Below are positions 1 to 7,516 of a DNA stretch of 7,516 nt, one piece after another. The first letter of the stretch is position 1. Every line of letters begins with the position of its first letter. A program made the position numbers and the translations under genes. The notes below the pieces were generated by a model. The model was not told the DNA's origin and ran no database searches. It saw nothing but the letters and a program-made list of their open reading frames with translations. This stretch comes from Amnimonas aquatica (lineage in GTDB: Bacteria; Pseudomonadota; Gammaproteobacteria; Pseudomonadales; Moraxellaceae). The stretch is taken from contig NZ_PTQZ01000022.1 of the NCBI RefSeq assembly GCF_002943415.1, positions 5,255-12,770 of the forward strand, read 5' to 3'.

Positions 1-13
1 GGGCATCCGGGAC

Positions 14-1956
<1,943 letters not shown>

Positions 1957-2006
1957 GTCGACACCCCGGGCACACGGCCCGCCTCAGCAAAATTGTCCAT
2001 TCCACG

Positions 2007-2044
2007 CAGACGCAAACGCGGGGAAGCCCCCGCGTCTGCGTCTG
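2007..2044 (-). promoter_or_regulatory. Long stem-loop in the dnaK–dnaJ intergenic region
   Basis: Two 17-base arms (2007-2023 and 2028-2044) flank a 4-base loop (2024-2027). The only non-Watson-Crick position is 2015/2036. It is an A·C mismatch in a plus-strand RNA but a G·U pair in a minus-strand RNA, so the hairpin is complete in the sense of dnaK-dnaJ transcription. No U-run follows the stem directly; the nearest on the minus strand is TTTT about 13 bases further on, at 1990-1993. It is therefore more likely an mRNA-stabilising, processing or partial-attenuation element than a full intrinsic terminator. It begins 20 bases after the dnaK stop. The structure is seen in the sequence; the role is inferred. 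Confidence 0.65.
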
Positions 2045-2063
2045 ATCAGTTTCCGCGAACGAC

Positions 2064-3991
<1,928 letters not shown>

Positions 3992-3992
<1 letters not shown>

Positions 3993-4077
3993 GTCTGTCT
4001 CCTCGTGCGCGGCCGGCGCTTGCCGGCGGCGTCAAATCTGTCTGTGCTTCACGCCGGCGGAGCGGCGTCTTGTCTGT
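3992..4077 (-). promoter_or_regulatory. dnaK mRNA leader with three ACAGACA copies and two hairpins
   Basis: The leader between the predicted promoter and the dnaK start carries the 7-mer ACAGACA (minus strand) three times: 4077-4071, 4045-4039 and 3998-3992, the last running into the A of the start codon. Two perfect 6-bp hairpins lie between the copies. One is at 4051-4056 with 4063-4068 (loop of 6). The other is at 4012-4017 with 4022-4027 (loop of 4), ending seven bases upstream of the GAGGAG ribosome site. The first two 7-mers are each followed by a GACGCCGC block, so the leader looks like an imperfect duplication. The ribosome site is not paired in either hairpin, so a classical RNA thermometer is not supported. 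The function is unknown. Confidence 0.5.
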
Positions 4078-4080
4078 CGA

Positions 4081-4107
4081 TATGTGGGTGGCCGCGCCGT
4101 TTTCAAG
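4081..4107 (-). promoter_or_regulatory. Sigma-32-type heat-shock promoter for dnaK
   Basis: On the minus strand, CCCTTGAA (-35 hexamer CTTGAA at 4107-4102) is followed after 13 bases by CCCACATA (4088-4081). This closely matches the known E. coli sigma-32 consensus, CTTGAA, 13-15 bases, CCCCAT-T, including the extra C's before CTTGAA. The predicted transcription start, near 4074, gives a leader of about 80 bases before dnaK. It lies between grpE and dnaK, so dnaK-dnaJ(-dapB) output can exceed grpE output. The absence of CIRCE and of hrcA in the window fits sigma-32 control. Confidence 0.75.
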
Positions 4108-4165
4108 GGCGTTCGCGGCGAAATCGCCACAACCGGCCCGTGAAACGCCCGTGCCGGCGCGGCGC

Positions 4166-4708
4166 TCAGCCCGCGGTCGCCACCACCACCATGGCCGGAC
4201 GCAGCAGGCGACCGGACAGGGTGTAGCCCTTCTGGAACACCGCCGTGACCGTGTTCGGCTCGGCCGTGGTCGAGGGCTGCATGGAAATGGCCTGGTGCAG
4301 CTCGGGATCGAAGGGTGCGCCGATAGGATCGACCGGCTCGACCGCGAAGCGCCTGAGCGTGTCGACGAAGAGCTTGTGCGTCAGCGCCACGCCTTCGTGC
4401 AGCGCCTTTACCGCCGGTTCCTCGGCATTGGTGGCACCGAGGGCACGCTCCAGATTGTCGGCCACGTCGAGCAGTCCGCCGGCGAACTTCTCCAGCGCGT
4501 ACTTGTGGGCATTGGCGACATCGCGCTCGGCGCGACGCTGGATGTTCTGGATCTCGGCCTGGCTGCGCAGCAGCTGGTCGCGCAGCTGGGCCTCCAGCTC
4601 GGCGATGCGGGCGGCGGCATCGACCGTCTCGCCGGCATCAGGGGCCTCGGGCTGGATGGTCTGATCCGGCACCGGCTGCTCGGGCGTGTCGTTCCGGGAT
4701 TCGCTCAT
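4166..4708 (-). CDS. grpE: Nucleotide exchange factor GrpE
   Basis: GrpE is the cytoplasmic dimeric factor that releases ADP from DnaK and acts as a thermosensor of the chaperone cycle. The 180-residue protein has a disordered, proline- and acid-rich N-terminus (1-30). The long dimerisation helix follows from about 31 to 85, with regular heptad-like leucines and alanines. DNLERAL is at 84-90. The C-terminal beta domain carries the GrpE signature from PFDPELHQAI (132-141) through QKGYTLSGRLLRPAMV (159-174). The ATG at 4708 is preceded by GAGGAA (4721-4716), seven bases away. It is the first gene of the minus-strand chaperone cluster and is divergent from recN, 245 bp apart. No convincing terminator separates it from dnaK, so some read-through is likely. 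Length and motifs are normal. Confidence 0.97.
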   Translation of the reverse strand: MSESRNDTPEQPVPDQTIQPEAPDAGETVDAAARIAELEAQLRDQLLRSQAEIQNIQRRAERDVANAHKYALEKFAGGLLDVADNLERALGATNAEEPAVKALHEGVALTHKLFVDTLRRFAVEPVDPIGAPFDPELHQAISMQPSTTAEPNTVTAVFQKGYTLSGRLLRPAMVVVATAG

Positions 4709-4730
4709 GTCAGGTTTCCTCGCAAATCAA

Positions 4731-4746
4731 GTGGTGCGCGCACCAC
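4731..4746. repeat. Perfect 16-bp palindrome in the grpE leader
   Basis: The sequence GTGGTGCG/CGCACCAC is a perfect, spacerless inverted repeat 22 bp upstream of the grpE ATG and downstream of the candidate promoter at 4781-4809. It is not CIRCE, which has 9-bp arms around a 9-bp spacer and a different sequence. A spacerless symmetric site suits binding by a dimeric protein better than an RNA hairpin, although a short hairpin with an opened centre is possible. The symmetry is certain; function is not shown. Confidence 0.5.
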
Positions 4747-4780
4747 GAAAAACAGTCGGCCATGGAAAGCCCTCGACCTG

Positions 4781-4809
4781 ATGTGGCGACAGCACCCGCA
4801 CATTTCAAG
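4781..4809 (-). promoter_or_regulatory. Candidate sigma-32-type promoter for grpE
   Basis: On the minus strand, CCCCTTGAAA (CTTGAA at 4809-4804) has a strong heat-shock -35 region. The best downstream partner, GCCACAT (4787-4781), lies 16 bases away, against 13 in the promoter upstream of dnaK. The -10 matches CCCCAT only partly. The spacing is slightly beyond the usual 13-15, so this may be a weaker promoter. The predicted start near 4774 gives a leader of about 65 bases that includes the palindrome at 4731-4746. Confidence 0.45.
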
Positions 4810-4953
4810 GGGACACCGCACATCGGGCGGAAACGGCGGCGGGGAAACGACGCCGGCGATGACTCGCGGGGCGGGAGCAGCCGGACTATCATTGCCGCAC
4901 AGCCCCCGATCGTCGCGACACCGCCACGACATGACGCCGCCCGGAAGCCCGCC

Positions 4954-6609
4954 ATGCTGAACCTGCTGAAGATCAGCCAATTCGCCATCGTCGAGAACCT
5001 GGAGCTGGAGTTCTCTGCCGGCTTCACCGTCATCACCGGCGAGACCGGAGCCGGCAAGTCCATCCTCATGGATGCGCTCGGCCTCTGCCTGGGCGACCGC
5101 GCCGACGGCAGCGTGGTGCGTGCCGGCGCCGAGCGCGCCGATGTCAGCGCCCTGTTCATCGTCGGCCATCTGCCCGACGCCATGGCCTGGCTGCGCGAAC
5201 GCGAACTCGACGAAGGCGACGAGTGCACGCTGCGCCGCACCTTCAGCCGCGACGGCCGCTCGCGCGCCTACATCAACGGCCGCCCCGCCAACCTCGGCGA
5301 CCTGCGCGACATCGGCGAGCGCCTGATCGACATCCACAGCCAGCACGAGCACCAGACCCTGCTGCGCAAGGACAGCCACCGGCTCATGCTCGACAGCTAC
5401 GCCGGCCTGCGCGACGAGGCGGTCGCGACCGCCCTGTCGTACCAGCACTGGCAATCGGCCGCGCGCCGCCTGCACGAGGCGGAAACCGCAGGCGCCGCCC
5501 AGAGCGCGCGCCTGGAGATCGTCGAACACCTGCTCGCGGAGCTGGAGCAGCTGGGCCTGCAGCCGGGCGAGTACGAAGGCATCGAGCAGCGTCATGACAC
5601 GCTGGCGCACATCGGCAGCCTGCAGCAGGATGGCGAGCTGGCGCTGAGCCTCATGAACGAGGGTGATGGCGAGACCGCCGCGCGCAGCCTGCAGCGCGCC
5701 CTGCGCGCCCTGGAGGCGCATGCCCACCGTGCGCCGGCGCTGGCCGGCACGGTGGAGCTGCTGCGCGGCGCCCTGATCCAGATCGAAGAGGCCGCGCCCG
5801 GCCTGCGCCACTTCCTCGACGACCTCGAGGCCAGCCCCGGCGAACTGGCCACGCTCGAGCAGCGCCTGGGCCAGTGCCATCAGCTGGCGCGCAAGCACCG
5901 GGTGGCCCCGGCGGACCTGACCGCGGTGGCCGCACAGCTGCAGCAGGAACGCGACGCCCTGCGCGAGTCACGGGACCTGGAACAGTTGACCCGCGAGGCC
6001 GCGACCACCGAGCAGCAGTACCGCCAGCTGGCCGGGGCGCTGCGGACTCGCCGGCAGGAGGCCGCCGGCCGCTTCTGCGACGATATCCGGGCCTTCCTGC
6101 AGGGTCTGGGCATGGGCAACGCGCGGCTCGAACTGAGCCTGTCGGCACGCCCGCAGCCGGCGGCGCACGGACTCGACGACATCGAGCTGCTGTTCAGCGC
6201 CAACCCCGGGCAACCGCTGCGACCGCTGGGCAAGGTCGCCTCCGGCGGCGAGCTGTCGCGCCTGTCGCTGGCGATCCAGGTCGTGCACGCCCGCCACTCG
6301 CCGGTGCCGGTCATGGTCTTCGACGAAGTCGATGTCGGCATCGGCGGCGGCATCGCGGAGGTGGTCGGGCGCCTGCTGCGCGCACTCGGCGAACACGCGC
6401 AGGTGTTCAGCATCACGCACCAGCCGCAGGTCGCGGCGCGCGGACACCATCATCTTCGGGTGGAGAAACGGGTGCGCGACGGCAGCACGCACAGCGGCGT
6501 GGCAACGCTGTCCCGCCAGGAGCGGGTGGAAGAGATCGCGCGCATGTCGGGCGGGCTGACCATCACACCCGAGACACTGCGACACGCGGAGACGCTGCTC
6601 GCGGAGTGA
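4954..6609 (+). CDS. recN: DNA repair protein RecN
   Basis: RecN is an SMC-like ATPase that acts early in recombinational repair of double-strand breaks. The 551-residue protein matches the usual length (E. coli 553). Walker A GETGAGKS is at 29-36. HSQHEHQ at 128-134 is close to the usual HGQHEHQ. A long coiled-coil middle spans about 155-380. The ABC signature VASGGELSR is at 428-436, Walker B VMVFDEVD at 453-460, and the switch histidine H489 sits in ITHQPQVA. The start at MLNLLKIS aligns with E. coli MLAQLTIS and has GGAAG at 4943-4947, six bases upstream. The frame stays open to 4762, but that extension is low-complexity and overlaps the grpE promoter. No LexA box is recognisable upstream. 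The last residues are LLAE, where E. coli has LLAA. Confidence 0.97.
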   Translation: MLNLLKISQFAIVENLELEFSAGFTVITGETGAGKSILMDALGLCLGDRADGSVVRAGAERADVSALFIVGHLPDAMAWLRERELDEGDECTLRRTFSRDGRSRAYINGRPANLGDLRDIGERLIDIHSQHEHQTLLRKDSHRLMLDSYAGLRDEAVATALSYQHWQSAARRLHEAETAGAAQSARLEIVEHLLAELEQLGLQPGEYEGIEQRHDTLAHIGSLQQDGELALSLMNEGDGETAARSLQRALRALEAHAHRAPALAGTVELLRGALIQIEEAAPGLRHFLDDLEASPGELATLEQRLGQCHQLARKHRVAPADLTAVAAQLQQERDALRESRDLEQLTREAATTEQQYRQLAGALRTRRQEAAGRFCDDIRAFLQGLGMGNARLELSLSARPQPAAHGLDDIELLFSANPGQPLRPLGKVASGGELSRLSLAIQVVHARHSPVPVMVFDEVDVGIGGGIAEVVGRLLRALGEHAQVFSITHQPQVAARGHHHLRVEKRVRDGSTHSGVATLSRQERVEEIARMSGGLTITPETLRHAETLLAE

Positions 6610-6665
6610 GGCGCGCCAGGCGCCTCGCCGCGAAGGTGCGACCGGCCCCGGACAGGGCTGGCCGG
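6609..6665. terminator. Hairpins between convergent recN and fur
   Basis: Two inverted repeats fill the short gap between the convergent genes. AGGCGC (6609-6614) pairs with GCGCCT (6620-6625) across a 5-base loop. CCGGCC (6642-6647) pairs with GGCCGG (6660-6665) across 12 bases. Their position suits transcription termination for both genes. Neither is followed by a T-run on either strand, so they are not canonical intrinsic terminators and could simply reflect the very high GC content. Confidence 0.3.
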
Positions 6666-6672
6666 CGGATGC

Positions 6673-7080
6673 TCAGTCCTTCTTGCGAACGTAGAGCACC
6701 AGGCTGTGATCGACCAGCTCGAAGCCGTGCGACTTGACGATTTCCTTCTGGCGCTTCTCGATTTCGGCGTCGAAGAACTCGATGACCTCACCGGTGTCGA
6801 CATTCACCATGTGATCATGGTGGCCGCTGTCCTTGATCTCGAACACCGAATGGCCGCCCTCGAAATAATGACGCTCGACGATGCCGGCGGCCTCGAACTG
6901 GGTCAGCACGCGGTAGACCGTGGCCAGACCGACGTCCTCGCCGGCGGCGAGCAGGGCCTTGTAGACATCTTCCGCGCTCATGTGATGCACGGGCGAATTC
7001 TCGAGCAATTCGAGAATCTTGACCCTGGGCATGGTGACCTTGAGGCCGGCCTTGCGGAGTTCCTGATTGCTGATCGACAT
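6673..7080 (-). CDS. fur: Ferric uptake regulator Fur
   Basis: Fur is a dimeric cytoplasmic repressor that uses Fe(II) as co-repressor for iron-uptake genes. The 135-residue protein has the N-terminal winged helix (about 1-84), with the recognition-helix segment GLATVYRVLTQFE at 51-63, and the C-terminal metal-binding dimerisation domain. Metal ligands known from Pseudomonas Fur are all present: H33, E81, H90 and E101 for one site, and H87, D89, E108 and H125 for the other. It is short, like P. aeruginosa Fur (134), without the Cys- and His-rich tail of E. coli Fur, and contains no cysteine. The ATG at 7080 was chosen because MSISNQELRKAGLKVT matches the family N-terminus; the frame extends to 7233 but would add about 50 unrelated residues over bamE. 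GAGACGA upstream is a weak ribosome site. Confidence 0.97.
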   Translation of the reverse strand: MSISNQELRKAGLKVTMPRVKILELLENSPVHHMSAEDVYKALLAAGEDVGLATVYRVLTQFEAAGIVERHYFEGGHSVFEIKDSGHHDHMVNVDTGEVIEFFDAEIEKRQKEIVKSHGFELVDHSLVLYVRKKD

Positions 7081-7099
7081 TGGTTCGTCTCGAAGCTGG

Positions 7100-7133
7100 T
7101 GATACCGTATGATACCGCGACACATTCTCGCGG
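7100..7133. repeat. Direct and inverted repeats in the fur/bamE promoter region
   Basis: TGATACCG occurs twice with a 10-bp period (7100-7107 and 7110-7117), placing both copies on one face of the helix. Immediately after it is a perfect inverted repeat, CCGCGA (7115-7120) and TCGCGG (7128-7133), with a 7-base spacer. The first overlaps the predicted fur -10 and the second fills the -10/-35 spacer. This is a plausible operator, but neither part is a good match to the Fur box consensus. Confidence 0.4.
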
Positions 7134-7136
7134 CAA
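7109..7136 (-). promoter_or_regulatory. Sigma-70-type promoter for fur
   Basis: On the minus strand, TTGCCG (7136-7131) and TATCAT (7114-7109) are separated by 16 bases, matching the sigma-70 consensus at 4/6 and 5/6 positions. The predicted start near 7102 gives a leader of about 20 bases before the fur ATG. On the plus strand the overlapping bases 7108-7113 read TATGAT, a possible -10 for bamE but without a recognisable -35. Confidence 0.5.
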
Positions 7137-7171
7137 CGCGTACCCGACACGTTACAAGGATATCCCCGGTC

Positions 7172-7516
7172 ATGCAAAGAAAGCTGATGGCGGCCATGCT
7201 GATAGGCGCCGTGCTCGCCACCGCCGGCTGCAAGAACGTCTTCCGTGCCTATCGCATCGATGTCGTGCAGGGCCAGGCCATCACCCAGAGCCAGGCCGAG
7301 CAGATCAAGGCCGGCATGACACCCGCGCAGGTGCGCTACATCCTCGGCACGCCGCTGGTGACCGACACCCTGAGCCCGTCGCGCTGGGATTACCCGTACC
7401 GCTTCCTGCCCGGCACCTACGCTCTCGAGAAGGGCTCGGAGAAGGTTCCGCACCGCGCCTTCAGCGTGTTCTTCAGCAACGGCGTGGTCGAACGCACGGC
7501 CATCAGCGGCGGCCTG
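7172..7516 (+). CDS. bamE: Outer membrane assembly lipoprotein BamE (OmlA/SmpA), 3' end missing
   Basis: BamE is a small periplasm-facing outer-membrane lipoprotein that binds BamD and supports the BAM machine inserting beta-barrel proteins. The window ends in frame after 115 codons without a stop, so the gene is incomplete on its right. The N-terminus has basic residues (QRK), a hydrophobic stretch (residues 5-18) and the lipobox TAGC with acylated C20, matching the LTAGC of E. coli BamE. The segment YRIDVVQGQAIT (27-38) matches the E. coli YRPDINQGNYLT region, and GMTPAQVRYILGTPLVTD (49-66) is the family's core motif. AAGGA at 7156-7160 lies 11 bases from the ATG, slightly far for a ribosome site. 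The gene is divergent from fur, 91 bp apart, as in Pseudomonas (omlA). E. coli BamE has 113 residues, so this version is somewhat longer. Confidence 0.95.
   Translation, partial: MQRKLMAAMLIGAVLATAGCKNVFRAYRIDVVQGQAITQSQAEQIKAGMTPAQVRYILGTPLVTDTLSPSRWDYPYRFLPGTYALEKGSEKVPHRAFSVFFSNGVVERTAISGGL

Noticed and set aside
4887..4892. TATCAT as a -10 element for recN
   Set aside because: Position is suitable, but no -35 resembling TTGACA lies 16-18 bases upstream (TCGCGG at best), so it is not supported.
4762..4953. N-terminal extension of RecN by 64 residues
   Set aside because: The extension is Pro/Arg/Ala-rich and unlike any RecN. The family N-terminus begins exactly at 4954, which has its own ribosome site, and the extension overlaps the grpE promoter.
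4705..5898. 397-codon minus-strand open frame opposite recN
   Set aside because: The RecN frame has all ATPase motifs. The antisense frame is Ala/Gln/Arg-rich, low in complexity, and overlaps the grpE promoter region.
7100..7117. Fur box autoregulating fur
   Set aside because: TGATACC resembles the half-site TGATAAT in 5 of 7 positions, but the two copies are direct, not inverted, and the second half of a 7-1-7 site does not match.
7081..7233. N-terminal extension of Fur to 7233
   Set aside because: It would overlap the bamE start and signal sequence and consume the fur promoter. Fur proteins begin at the MSISNQELRKAG-like sequence at 7080.

Overview
This window looks like a piece of the core chromosome of a GC-rich gammaproteobacterium. 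The order bamE(omlA)–fur–recN–grpE–dnaK–dnaJ–dapB, with bamE and fur divergent, recN and fur convergent, and recN and grpE divergent, is the arrangement I know from Pseudomonas and relatives. The encoded proteins also have gammaproteobacterial features: a short Pseudomonas-type Fur without CxxC motifs, DnaK ending in the EEVKD-type tail, and a BamE lipoprotein. Xanthomonads carry hrcA between recN and grpE, but it is absent here, so a plain Xanthomonas or Xylella is unlikely. I cannot name a genus from the sequence alone.

Layout, left to right. Positions 14-4708 are a minus-strand chaperone cluster, read from right to left: grpE (4166-4708), dnaK (2064-3992), dnaJ (817-1956) and dapB (14-820). 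dapB, for lysine and peptidoglycan biosynthesis, overlaps the dnaJ stop by four bases. The 173-bp grpE–dnaK gap holds a good sigma-32-type promoter, a leader with three copies of a 7-mer, and two hairpins. The 107-bp dnaK–dnaJ gap holds a strong 17-bp stem-loop. Positions 4709-4953 form a divergent control region, with a second heat-shock-like promoter and a perfect 16-bp palindrome in the grpE leader. recN (4954-6609, plus) follows, then the short convergent gap to fur (6673-7080, minus). A compact 91-bp divergent region separates fur from bamE (7172 to the window end, plus, incomplete).

How the genes work together. DnaK, its co-chaperone DnaJ and its nucleotide exchange factor GrpE form one protein-folding machine. 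The promoters suggest positive control by the heat-shock sigma factor instead of HrcA/CIRCE repression. RecN acts in double-strand-break repair, Fur controls iron genes, and BamE belongs to the outer-membrane beta-barrel assembly machine. These three are conserved neighbours, not parts of one pathway.

I found no mobile element, CRISPR array, RNA gene or undescribed system. The points worth a second look are regulatory: the leaders, stem-loops and promoters of the chaperone cluster and of the fur/bamE region, plus small protein details in Fur (no cysteine) and RecN (altered C-terminal end).
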